NCBI RefSeq assembly: GCF_020520425.1
Contig: NC_079491.1
Coordinates: forward strand, 1,550,001 to 1,614,000
DNA from: Spinacia oleracea
Taxonomy: Eukaryota > Streptophyta > Magnoliopsida > Caryophyllales > Amaranthaceae
Direction of reading: 5' to 3'
Length of the DNA: 64,000 nt
The notes beneath the pieces were generated by a model that worked only from the letters and a program-made list of their open reading frames with translations, was not told where the DNA came from and ran no database searches. A program made the translations under genes and the position numbers. The stretch's first letter is position 1, and the number at the start of each line of letters is the position of its first letter. This document shows, piece by piece, positions 12,701-23,900 of this stretch.

Positions 12701-14373
12701 TCATTTGCCATTTCTTCATAACAAAATTTGTTGCTTTGCTCAAATACTTGCATTAGCTTTTAGCAGAACTGAGTTCGAACTTTTTACGCGTACTATCTAA
12801 CTGTTTCAAAATTCACACAGATAGCCAACTATCATTTGGTTAAATACACAATTGTAAGTTTGTAACGCCATTTGAAACACAAAATTTGACAGATTATTCC
12901 AGTAATCATTGCACAATTTGTTTACTGCCTGTGCTTGTTCGTCCTGAGTTTCTCCTTTCAATGGACTCCCTTCTTCCCATATTATAATTCAGACTTTTTT
13001 TTTTGGCACGGAGGGTAAGAATAGGGGTCAGAGAAAGAGAGAGAGAGAGAGTAAGAAGAGAGGGGGTGGGGGGTAGTGAATACAGTCTCTAATTACGAAA
13101 GGCAAGGTAAAGTTTATTCAAAGACAAGTGTGCAATTAATTTCTGACAGTTAGTATAGGATATTGTCCAATAATTAGAGTATGTAGGAAACGAATAATGA
13201 TGTGGAAGCTTTCTCTTGGCCTTGTGGAAGTCAGGAGGGGCTTGAACCGGAGAGACTAGAGATTCTGGTGGTGCCTGCACTTCATTATTGGAAGGCTTCT
13301 CTATTTTTTTTATTATCATCCTTAATATTACCGTCTAGGGTCGGGCTTCGTGCTGAGCCCACAGGCCGTTGCCTGAACGGGACGCCCCACGCCAAGCCCC
13401 ACTCTACATCGGGCCGGGCGGGTCAAATTTTTTAAAACAGGACCGAAGCCCGTGGGTCACCGTGCCGGACCTGGTCGGGCGGTCGTGCCAAAGCCTAATT
13501 TTACTAAAATTTGGCGTGCTTTGTCATTCCGTGCCTTGTCGTGCCTTTTCGAAAAAAACGCGCCATGGCCCACGACTTCATGCTCGTGCAGGACCGTGCT
13601 TACTTTTTTCATGCCGGTGCTGGGTCGGCCATTTTCGTGCGTATATGTTTACTTTTACTGCACGTTTGATCCATTTACCATATCTTCAGATGCTAAGCAG
13701 ATTTCTGACGTTATATGATCCACTTTCTCCCACCCCATCCCAACCCCCTGAAGCAGGAAGCCAAGGACAGTCGAGCTTTTGGTCCAGTTAATATGTCAGA
13801 CATTATTGGTAGAGTTATATATTGTTTGCGCAATGCTGTTGATCATGGTCCTGTGCAGAACAGGTAAGTAGTCTAAGCACATCAATTTGCTTCATTGTGT
13901 TTTGTTTAGGCTCCATTTGGTAGGGTGTAAAACGTTTCGTTTCCCCCTTTTGAATCATTCTACATTGTTTGGTTTGGCAATAAATCAATTTTCCATAACT
14001 TGCTCAAAGGTGGAAAAACCTTTTCCATTTGAAAGGGAGGGTAATCACTTTTCCATCTTCCCTCCTTACCTCCCTCTCCCCTTTTCCCCTCAATCTTCAC
14101 CCATTTTCTTTTCTCTATTAATTTTCTTTCAAGTAACCAAACAAAGGAAACTAGTTTGGAGTTGTGTTTTCCCTTTTTTCACTGAAAACGTTTTACACCA
14201 CACCAAACAGAGCCTTATTGTAAAATTACGCAACTACAACTACCTTGACAACTAACTTAGTGATCTTACTGTTAAAATCTTTTCTCTGCAGTAATTTCAG
14301 CATCAAGAAGGACTCACCAGTGTTAGAAGTTGAGCTCGATGTTGATGAGATGGCTAAGAATCACAAAACTTGA
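7956..14373 (+). CDS. S26 signal-peptidase family protein (mitochondrial IMP-like), likely pseudoprotease; 5 exons, 205 aa
   Basis: Exons are 7956-8027, 9424-9596, 12511-12694, 13757-13863 and 14292-14373; all junctions are GT/AG and the frame is kept throughout. The protein starts MVSVYTWCRYIAHK and resembles the plant proteins annotated as mitochondrial ATP-independent inner membrane protease-like (Arabidopsis At1g06200/At2g31140, from memory). S26 enzymes use a Ser in GxSMxPT and a Lys in a (V/I)KR motif. Here the Ser-box is KGQEMAPTIG (about residues 56-65), with Glu59 where Ser is expected, and the Lys-box is YLVRRLAATEG, with Arg104 where Lys is expected. The fold hallmarks (GDIVVLKDP, residues 87-95) are intact. 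I infer a non-catalytic or strongly altered family member. Introns carry poly-G tracts, a tandem duplication, a GC-rich hAT-type copy and a Tourist-like element. There is no clear transmembrane segment. Confidence 0.85.
9755..9785 (+). repeat. 31-nt poly-G tract in intron 2
   Basis: An uninterrupted run of 31 G lies in intron 2 of the S26-like gene, after GGGGAGC. Runs this long are rare in plant introns and are hard to sequence, so the exact length is uncertain. Confidence 0.9.
10986..11006 (+). repeat. 21-nt poly-G tract in intron 2
   Basis: A second uninterrupted G run (21 nt) in the same intron, about 1.2 kb after the first. It follows a CA-rich stretch (10916-10945). Confidence 0.9.
12028..12211 (+). 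repeat. Tandem duplication of about 90 bp in intron 2
   Basis: Two near-identical copies (about 12028-12116 and 12118-12211) share AAAGCCTAATTTAAGCAAAG and the following TGTGTGTGACTGTATC. They differ mainly in the length of a T-run and a few substitutions, so the duplication is recent. It is non-coding. Confidence 0.85.
13336..13636. mobile_element. GC-rich hAT-type miniature element, copy 1 (intron 3)
   Basis: This GC-rich island in an AT-rich intron shares ordered landmarks with copies at 28966, 39676 and 50538: GCTGAGCCCACAGGCC near the start, CTAATTTTACTAAA in the middle, then CCCACGACTTCATGCTCGTG. The terminal TAAAGATGG ends are not intact, so the limits are approximate. Open frames across it are shadows of its composition. 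Confidence 0.65.
13909..14214. mobile_element. Tourist-like MITE with TTA target duplication (intron 4)
   Basis: The left end GGCTCCATTTGGTAGGGTGT and the right end ACACCACACCAAACAGAGCC are imperfect inverted repeats ending in a shared GTAAAACG-type segment. TTA flanks both sides (13906-13908 and 14215-14217), the 3-bp duplication expected of PIF/Harbinger (Tourist) elements. About 306 bp and non-coding. Confidence 0.75.
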
Positions 14374-15645
14374 ATTGAAATCAGCTAATGATGCGTCAGA
14401 GCTCGTTGTTGGACTGGGTTATGCATAATCCACCCGCCAACCCACCCGCCTGATCATTCACGTGACCCGTAAAATTAGAGCCTTTACTGAATTGGTTTAT
14501 ATGTTCCCTTCGTAACGATCATTTCTTTGTGGCGAAAATTTATTCATTTGTCAAAATTTTAGTAAAGGAGAGAAGAAACTAAAATAATGAAGAGATGATG
14601 CAGAGTTGCTGATGAGTTTGGCACAGTTGGTTATGGTACACCTGCTGTTTTCTTCTTGAAAAATTTGAGAATGCCAGTATCAGATTTTGGATCTAAGCTG
14701 TAATCTTTATAATAATGTTTTGAAAATTTAAACACAGGGACTAACCATTCAATTTTCTGAGCTGGCATATGTTTTTTCAAACTATATCAATATTTGTACT
14801 ATATAGTTGAAGATTCTTATGTGCACTGAGCATTTAAGGGTATCTTATTGGCTTATTGCCGATTAGCGTTCTAGGTAAGTTCCACTATATAGTAAATTTC
14901 ACGTGGGGAGTTTCACTTACCTATGTGGACCTAGGTAAGCAACTTCTTTTATTTTGTGAGAACTAAGATGTAAAACTTCCTATGTTTTAATACTGCAATT
15001 CTCCACTTCTTAGGCATTTATACTTCACAAGTTCACATGATTATCCAAAACCCTCCTGAACTCGTGAATTCTCCTATCGATGGATTAGCGAAATTTAACG
15101 ACTCTCATTTATAATGTCAGTAAGCGGTAAGTTGATTATTTTAGGAGTTACAAGTATAAAATTAGGAGTTTATGGAGTATAAGTTATATGCGGATTTTTT
15201 CACACAGTAGTTGAGTGTCGAGGTTCTACATTTTGTGAAAACATTAATAACGGAGCAATGATAAAATTAAAAACATAACTTATCCTATATAGAAGTAATC
15301 ACTAAATCAAACTATATACTTTTGTTGATTTCATTTCAATTAAATCTTCGTCACAAAGCCACTATATCGTGTCGTGCCGTGTCGTTAGTGGGGAAAGCTA
15401 TCGTGACGTGTCGTGTCGTGCCGTGCCCGTCAGTGGGGAATAATTTAGATAGTTGAAGTAAAAGCAACTTCAACAATAAACGAAGTGGGAAATCTCAATT
15501 CTCAAGTGGATATTTGAGTCCACAAGAAAAAACCCCAAATAGCAAAACAAGTCGGATTACTTTCAGTGAAGCAGACCTCCTCCTCTGCGTATTACGGAGT
15601 ATACAAATGCGAATAAACCGCCATTGAAAAACTCATTTGAAGGTC
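14374..15645. other. Intergenic: 3'UTR of the S26-like gene and RHON1-like promoter
   Basis: No coding region is seen. The first few hundred bases should be 3'UTR. At 15367-15436 there is a short array of GTGTCGTGCCGT-type units with GTCAGTGGGGAA repeated twice, close to the start of the RHON1-like gene. It may be the edge of a GC-rich element or a local duplication. Apart from this I see nothing. Confidence 0.5.
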
Positions 15646-18549
15646 ATGTCTCGAACCCTAAATATCATCTCCAACAACGTTCAAGGTACTTTCTTTAACC
15701 TAACAAGGACACATTTCTTCTCTGTGTGCCTGTTTTCAACTTCATTTGTTAATACTGTAAGCAATTTCACATTCTCCACTTGTAATTCTCTCTAAAATGT
15801 CCATGTTTGATAATTGAGCTTCAATTTTGAATTTTGATTGTTGTTTAGTGGCGGTTTTTCTTCCTTCTTCTATAAAAATAAAAAATAAAAAATAAAAAAT
15901 AAAAAATTGTCCGTTTTTCTTCTGGGATAATTTGTCAATAGGTCAAGAATTTCGTTAATGGGGATGTGGGTTTTCATTTATCTGGTAATTTCTTTTGTGG
16001 GAAGGTGTTGTTTTTCGTAGGAAAGGGGTTATCTGTAGTGAATTTTGGTGTGTTTGGGAGTTTCAGGTATTGCCCGCCAAGTGTTTGTTGGAATGACATT
16101 GTTTAAATTAGGCTCTTTGGTACTTTTCTGGGATTATCATAGATTCATAGCAACCCAGAAAAAACCAGGTGCATTTTAGGGTGGCTCAATTAGTATTTTT
16201 ATAGGCATGAGCTTCATATAGATGGTGAATGGAACAACCTTTAGGATACTACGCACTTCGCGGTGATTCTATGTTAGCTTAGATAATCATGTTGATGGAG
16301 GATATGAATCAATTGCACAAATTGAGCTTTTCGTGATGGTAGAAGTGGACTATTGGAGGTCCATAGCAGCAGTTCGAAGATGGGTGGTATGTGCAGGATT
16401 TTGATAAAATATTAGAGGAGACTTTTCAAGGTTAATTTAGAATATGCATTAAGTCTCAACCCTATCTATTATTAAGCCATGCAGGTTAAGTTTAAGCTTT
16501 CTCTTTGCAGCATAACACCTCCATAGATTGATTAGATTCCGCTGAGCTGTCACCTTAATTTATCACTAACTTCATGACCCCCTCTCTTATTACTGTTACA
16601 TTGGTGCTGAATGTTGTGGGCGAAGGACAGACGTTATCTGCTTCATTTACCTTGTCATTGTTATGGATTGATGAGAAAGAGTAGGAATAAATTGCTTATT
16701 CATAGAGATCTTTGATTTTGGTGTTAACCAAGTTAAGAGGAAATTGGTGAAGAATTAAGACGAGTTATCAGTTATGCATCAAAGTTCTGTTCGCTCCTTT
16801 TTCCTCTCTTGGCCAGGGCAGGGGGTTGGGAACAGGTTGTTGGATTTATTTGGGACATAAGGAGGAAAAACCGGGGAAGCAGAAGTGAGGATTATAATTC
16901 CACTGAGATGAAAGAAGATGCAGGTGTACGCAGCTGAAAGCTGGCATTGTGTAAATGATGATTGTTGGATAGGGAAAAAAGCCAAAGGGAAAATTGCTAA
17001 AGATGTGTGGGTAGAACCAAGGATGGACATGATCTTGTTTTTTTTTTTTTTGTTTTGTAAGTCAATTGATTTAGATTGAATCATGAACTAAATTCTAGTC
17101 ATACATATAGTAATCATGTTGGTGAAAACTGACAACTGGAAACTACTTTTTGTGGTTTTCATATTTTGGTTTTTAGTTTTGTGAAAAACAGAAAACTGAA
17201 AACAAAAAATGATAACAAACGGGCCCAAACCGGTTTAGAGCGTATAATCTGGTTCTTGACTATCAATTTTTGTCATATTGCTGTTATTTCTTTGCTTTAG
17301 GACTTTGTTCTGGTTTAAATTGTTGTGCAGAAGTGTCATATGTCATTATCTTTCTGTTCTTCATTTTGTAGGCTATGGACCGTCTGAGAGCACCTCTCTC
17401 CCGTGCTTGGGAGTTTCCAGAAGGGCAGTTAGTGTATCAACTTGTCTGCGAAGTGAATGTAAAACTGCTCAGGTGAAAATAATATCATCAAAATGTTCTT
17501 TGAAACACATGTCTTTTGTCTGCAAGGCAAGTACAGAGGGTCATAGAAGAAATCCAGACTTCCCTAGGCATAACAGGTCCGGATACTCCCGAAATAGAAA
17601 CCGGTTGAACCAAGAGAAGGAAAGCTCTGACAACCTTGATGAATCCGAGTTCTTATCAACTCAAAACGGGCCATTACTTTCTCTTTCAAATAGCCCGAAA
17701 TCCCATGCTACTGCTACTCCAGGACCAAGAGAACGGGAAATTGTAGAACTGTTTAGGAAGGTTCAGGCTCAACTTCGTCAAAGAACCGTTGTCAAAGAAG
17801 AGAAAAAGTTTGAAGCTTTGAAAGGGCAAAATAATAAAGAGAGTGAAACAGTTGATTCTCTGCTTAAGCTTTTGAGGAAGCATTCAGTTGAGCAAGGTAA
17901 AAGAAAAGTCAATGGTGGTGGTAATGAGTTCAGTTTTGATCATCCAAAACAGAGTGGACAACAATCCAATGTGGATAATAAGAGTAGTAAAAGCTTTTTC
18001 AATTCCAATAGTATTGTTAGGGAAGAGACTCAAGAAACCAATAACAAGCCTTCATTTACCCGTCCACCATCAGAATTCCGGCGTAGGTCTCCTGTTCCTA
18101 GGGTTAAATACGAGCCGATTGTCTCTCATTCTGATCTTGATGTAAAGACAAATGAGACACTCACTGAACCTGAACCTGAGCCCGAGACTGAATCCGACTA
18201 TGATCTGGAGCCGGATATGGATCTGGAACCGGATATGGGTCTGGTGTCGGGTCTTGAGCTAGAACAAGAAGAAGAGGTAGAGTTGGAAACTGGTGCTGAT
18301 TTGGTGGATGAACCTGAACCTACAGTTAGTAAGTTGTCAGAGGCTGTTGTTTTAGATGCTGATGTTTTAGATGCTGAACAAGATGAAGATGATGAGAAAG
18401 ATGCAGAAAAGGAGTATACTGAACCCAAAGACTTGAGTTCTATGAAGCTAACGGAGTTGAGGGCGATTGCAAAAGCTCGAGGTATGAAAGGGTTCTCAAA
18501 GTTGAAGAAGTCTGAGCTTGTTGGGTTGCTCAGTGATGACTCCATGTAA
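15646..18549 (+). CDS. RHON1: RHON1-like chloroplast RNA-binding protein (Rho-N domain); 2 exons, 405 aa
   Basis: Exon 1 is 15646-15685 and exon 2 is 17372-18549; the join restores a Gly codon. The protein starts MSRTLNIISNNVQGYGPS and has a Ser/Arg/Cys-rich, acid-poor N-terminus, consistent with a plastid transit peptide. The middle is Asn/Ser/Lys-rich and of low complexity. Next comes an acidic segment of Glu/Pro/Asp repeats (about residues 277-327). The C-terminus is a Rho-N-like helix-extended-loop-helix (about residues 368-400, with MKLTELRAIAKARGMKG). Arabidopsis RHON1 (At1g06190) binds plastid mRNAs and works with RNase E in rRNA and rbcL processing; that function is transferred by similarity. 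The next gene upstream is the S26-like gene, as in Arabidopsis. The rice relative is called SAP-like BP-73. Confidence 0.82.
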
Positions 18550-19707
18550 TCTTTGTTGAGATTTCTCCTTTTTGGAGTTGAATTTCAGTGTTTTCAGTTA
18601 GGTGAAATGAGTTGTTTTGTTTGTTTAGGAATAGGTGCTGATAAGTTTATTCCCCTTCCTCCTGTCAAAAATTTTGAATCTGGAAACCAGTCTGTTTATT
18701 GGTGGTATACTTGCTTTTTATGTTGGATTTTGGAAGGAAAATCAGGATTTGTGGATGGTTTTTGTATACTCCTTATGACCGTACTTTCTTGCTCTCTTTA
18801 TGAAGTTATTGTCTTATCTGAACTTACCTAAACTTCACTTGGAAAATGAGTGTGTCTGAACTTATCCGAAGGCACAAAGCATTGTATAGTCTGGATCTGA
18901 TCAACTATAATCCGGCTCGAAAAAGTGCGGGTTTGGGCAGCCTGAAATACGCATTTTTAGACAAAAGTCTGAGTCCGACCCGAAAAGCCCGTTTCATCCC
19001 GAAAAGCCAGCACCAAGTGACCAAACTCATAGATTTGGGCATGTTTTGTTTGTGTTAATGCCTAGTCCGACCCGAATTTTGATCACCTCTAGTGTAGTCT
19101 AGTTGTAAAGGATTGTATTTCAAAATCTCACAACATTCGAGTTGTGATATTAAAGTTCACTTATGACATTTTAAAGGTCTTAATCGCGTTCATGAAGTAT
19201 AATACGAAGTAACAAATTCTTTTATACGAACGCATAGCCCAATGAAAAATAATCATATGTTTTACTTCGGATATGACAAGGGTTTTTCTGGACAACAAAT
19301 TTTAAACCATGCTATTATTTGATCTCTCTAACAAAAATTTCCAAATACAACAATGTTTTGCCAGTAATCCGTCTAGTGAACATTTAAGTGACAGTAACAT
19401 AATAATCCCGCATAATATTATCTGATTATATCCCAACCGTAAACAATCGATGACCCGATTTGACGGTCCTTGAAAGGAAAAAAAATTGGAGTTAGAAGGG
19501 GTAAATATGTAATTTACATCATTTAATACAAGTACAGTAGCAAATTATTCCGTATAAATACGGAGTATCAAATTATAAATACAGAGCAAATTGAACAAAA
19601 AGGAAAAAAGAAGTTGAAGCTCCCTCTTCGTTCGTGGCACTCTCTCTCTCCTTGCCAGATTTCTTGAATTGCAAGCTCAAATTATTCTCAGAATTTGCGT
19701 TTTCGAG
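18550..19707. other. RHON1-like 3'UTR, degenerate GC-rich element, TAF4 promoter and leader
   Basis: After the stop at 18549 come a few hundred bases of probable 3'UTR. About 18887-19091 contains CCGACCCGAA and CGAAAAGCCCG motifs and ends TTGATCACCTCTA, resembling a decayed hAT-type GC-rich element. From about 19600 the CT-rich sequence fits the TAF4 leader, ending at a donor after 19707 (TTTCGAG followed by GTATTA). Confidence 0.5.
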
Positions 19708-19942
19708 GTATTAATTCAAGTTTATTCTCTATTAATTTTCAATAATTTCGATTTTTGATGACCAATTTATGTTGTGCTCTCGATTTTTTAATCTTTTTGT
19801 TGCCCTAAAATTAATTTTATCGATTAGTGTTCAATCATATGTTATCAATTTCATGTTTTACGCCCAATTATCATGGAAAAAACTCGCAAAAAGAAGAACA
19901 ATAATCATATATTTTGATGATAATGTGGTGGCAGGCTACAGT

Positions 19943-20980
19943 AGAATTAGATTAGATTAAATATGGTGATTATTGTCATATTTTGGTCCGTTTAGACTAA
20001 TCTTCTTGGCCGAGGTTGAATTAGGTATTTAGTTTTAACATAAAGCGGTCTAAAAGCTTGAGATTCTCAGAAGAATGGTTTATTTGTAATGTTACAGATC
20101 AAATAGAACAGTAAATGTATAGAGACTATAGAGTATAGACCATGTTTATTCGGGTGAAAAATCGGGGGTTGGATTGGTTGGTTGATTCTGTAGCCGTGAA
20201 AGTAATCAACCTATAAGAACACTTATCGTTCTGTTCGGTTTCCGTAGAATTATTTGAATTAAGCAACCTCTTAACTGTTAATTTCAATATACTTTTCTTG
20301 GATGTCTATGGGAGTTGAAACGGAATTTCAATATAGATAGCAAAACTCTTATTCATTATTTGTAGCTCGTTTATTCAACCTGATTGTGGAGTTATTGAAT
20401 TTTTAAATTTTTTATTGGAATCATTAGTTATGCTGCTTGTGCAATGGAAGAATTAGATTAGATTAAATATGGTGGTTATTGTCAAATTTTGGTCCGTTTT
20501 AGACTAATTTTCTTGGCTGAGGTATTTAGTTTTAACCGAATGAGGTTAAAAAGCTTGGGAATCTCAGAATGGTTTATTTGCAATGTTACAGATCAAATAG
20601 TACAGTAGATGTATAGAGTTGCAATGTTACAGATCAAATAGTACAGCAGATGTATAGAGACTATAGAGTCTAGACCATGTTTATTCGGGTGAAAAACGGG
20701 GGTCGGATTGGTTGGTTGATTCTGCAGCCATGAAAGTAATCAACCTATAAGAACACTCTTCTCTGTTTGGTTTTCTGTAGAATAATTTGAATGAAACAAC
20801 CTCTTAACTGTTAATTTCATTATACGTTTCTTGGATGTCTATGGGAGTTGAAACGGAATCTCAATGTAGATAGCAAAACTCTTATTGATTATTTGTAGCT
20901 CGTTTATTCAACCTGATTGTGGAGTTATTGAATCTTTATATTTTCGATTGGAATCATTAGTTGTGCTGCTTGTGCAATGG
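19943..20980 (+). repeat. Tandem duplication (about 505 and 530 bp) of the TAF4 5'UTR intron end and start codon
   Basis: Copy 1 (about 19943-20447) and copy 2 (about 20449-20980) both start AGAATTAGATTAGATTAAAT and end TGCTGCTTGTGCAATGG. Each includes an intron acceptor (ATTAG at 20423-20427 and 20956-20960) and an ATG in the same context. Copy 2 also holds an internal duplication of about 45 bp near 20580-20660. Only copy 2's ATG at 20977 leads into TAF4. Copy 1's ATG at 20444 reads five codons to a stop. Confidence 0.9.
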
Positions 20981-23900
20981 ATCCTTCTATCATGAAGTTC
21001 CTTGAAGAGGATGAGGTATTTCTTCTTTCTCTTGCCAATAATTATTATTACACTTTGTGTTGTTAAATACTAACAATTTCCGATGTTGTTATTGGGGGGG
21101 ATAAATGAATGTTAGGACGAATCGATGCATTCTGGGGCAGATGTTGAGGCTTTTACTGCTGCTCTAAACAGAGACATAGAAGGTGATTCATCCACTTCTC
21201 AGCCTCTTCATGCAGATATTTGTAAGTATTTCCCTCTTTGGTTATAATATAATGTTTCAGAATTTTTTAAATTAGAATGTATGGAAATTTGCAAGAAAGT
21301 ATGTAGCCAGACATTTTTAATTTTTGACTTGTTTGGTAGTAGTTTATTGTAGAAAGTAATGGGAAGTGATCTCCATTTCTCCACAGTTTTCCATTATAAG
21401 GGCTGTAAAAGGAAAATAAGTATTTATGGACGTTAGAAACTATAAACTACATATGCTTTCTATCCTAGATGTCCCTTGTTCTTCGTGGTTTTCCTTGCTT
21501 CAGAGATTATATAATTACAAGATCTTTTCATATTTTCCGTTATACTGTTTTCATTTTTTCTCTTGAAACACCAATTTGCATTTATTTTCTTAAAATTATT
21601 TCTGAGTGTTTGATGTTTCTTCTTTTTGTCTTCATCAATTCTCACATTTATTTCCATCTGGTGAAACGACTGCAGCGTTTTCTCAAGAGAACAATCAAAC
21701 TTCAAGTCAGATGTACTCGCAATGGCAGCCTTCTAGCCAAGATGAAAGCAGCGGCAACCAATCTCAGCAGCAAGGTTTACGAAGTCAAGAACAGCAATCA
21801 TCTGAAGTGGAGATGAAGGAACATGGATCTAGTATGGAGATTCAGCAAGAAGTCAACGTCTCTCAGGCACCTGGTGGTCCTCATTCGCAGTTACATAGGT
21901 CTATGCAAGTTGATGTTCAGGGACACCCCATAGAACCTAAATCTGGAGATTTTTCCCAGCAATCAATGCCGACACAGTCGCAAATATCTGGAACAAGTCA
22001 AGCTCAGGCTCATGAACCAAGCAGAAATCTTAATTCAAGCAGTCAAACTCAGTTCTCAAACACACAGAGATTCAACAATCAGCCGGGTTCAGTGGCAGAG
22101 CAGGTTGGCACCTCCGCTAATCGGTCAAAGCAAATACCTTTTGGTAGTTTGCTTCCTATCATCTTACCAGAATTAGATAAGGATAAGGCCATGCAACTCC
22201 AAACTCTTTATGGAAAATTACGGGTTTGCTTCTACTCTCTGTCAATGAAATTTTGATTCTTTCCTGTACTATTGCAAGTACAGCAATGCTGTGAAAATTT
22301 GTTTCTTTTTTTGGATTAATAAGCTTTCATGGATGATTACTAGAGAAATGAGATACCCAAAGAAACATTTGTCAGGCTCATGAGAAGTTGTGTGGGGGAC
22401 CAAATGCTGAGGTTAGCTGTGGTAAAAATGCAAGCAAAGGTATGTTGACTTTTGATTCTGCTTCCTCTTGCTAAAGAGGTAGTTAATACTCAGGGTGTGG
22501 AGGAGCTAATTTATTTTAAATGCAGAGTCAAAACCCCGGTCAGCAGCCACACCCGAGACCTCCTACTGGTACTGCAGCCCAATTCTCCGATCCTTATTCC
22601 TTTGGACAACTCCATCAAAAGAGCAATAGCACTCCTACCATGATACGAACTCCTGCTTCAGTCTTGCAACCGGTTAAAGATTCGGGACACCAAATGGTTG
22701 ACAGCAAGCCTCTCAAATCAAGGGAGATAGAGCATCTGACGGATTCTCATGGAGTACAACCAAACCAAGCATCTGATCGTTCTGTAAATCCAATACAGGG
22801 GCTTTCAAAGCAACAGCAACAGCATTTGCACTTTCCACAGGGTTCCTTTCCCATGTATGGGGCCAGTAGTTATCACCCCTTCCCTGGCACAAATGTCAGT
22901 ACACCCTCAACCATGGTTAAAGCTCAACCTAATGACCCCCAATTAAGGCAAGGTCAACTTCATCAAGGATTTGGTTCTTCTATTGGAGATGGTACAAGCC
23001 AGGCTATGAATGTTATGAGTACTCCTAAAGTTGAGAGGCAGAGTTCATCTAATGAACCCAAAAGACTTCCTGGTGTAACCATGGCCAACATGGCCACTCC
23101 TATAATGCCACATAATCCTGTGCCTTGGCAGGTAAGTAAAGAGCAAAACATCAATGCTTCACCGAACATGAGTTATGTGAAGCAGGAGCCCTCTGATCAG
23201 GCTCTTGAAAAACAACCAAAGCCCAAAATCTCTTCATCCCAGGGGCCTGCATATTCAGGCCCTGTACTGGTTGATCAAAGAGAATCACTTCCAGTTCCCT
23301 CGAATGCTGAGTTGTTGGAGAGAAACAATTCTGGAATCGCCCATTCATCTTCGTTGAGGAGTGCAACTGTAGCAACCCCAGGTTCTGTTTCATCCAACAT
23401 GGATATTGATTCCCAGGTACTTTTGTCATGATTCTAGTGGTTGGTAGATGCCTCAGTAATTAGGTCTTGATTAGTTTATTTGGTAAATAATTGTGGTAGA
23501 TGTATCATGATTGGTACTGATTTCCCCTTACTTGATGTGAGTTTATCTCGCCTAAGAACTACTCATTGCCTGTCCCAACTCCCAATTCCTCTTAAAAGTT
23601 AAAACAAGAGGGTTCCGGTACGTTTTGACAACCAGCATAAACTTTGTCACATCCATGAGCATGAGCCGAGATGATATTTATGTAGGGGTGTTCCCTATTC
23701 ATCGACGCAGTGCCACTTCTTAGACCCAAACCCATGTGTATTGGTTATTCTAGAGTTGCTAGGTCATTGTCCCAATGTGGTCGCCCCAAATCAGAGAGGC
23801 AATCCAAATGAGCAGAGGCTCCTAGATTATAGGAAAGTTAGACTAAGAAAGAGTATGGAGACCGAGTTACACATATCATCTTAGGAACATTAGGTATCAA

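Noticed and set aside
13089-13791. Open frames across S26-like intron 3
   Set aside because: They are produced by the GC-rich element copy, and the real exon 4 is in another context.
23132-23416. Treating the end of TAF4 exon 5 as a retained intron
   Set aside because: The sequence is open in frame and continues the Ser/Pro/Gln-rich character, so it was kept as exon; reported only as a possible alternative donor.
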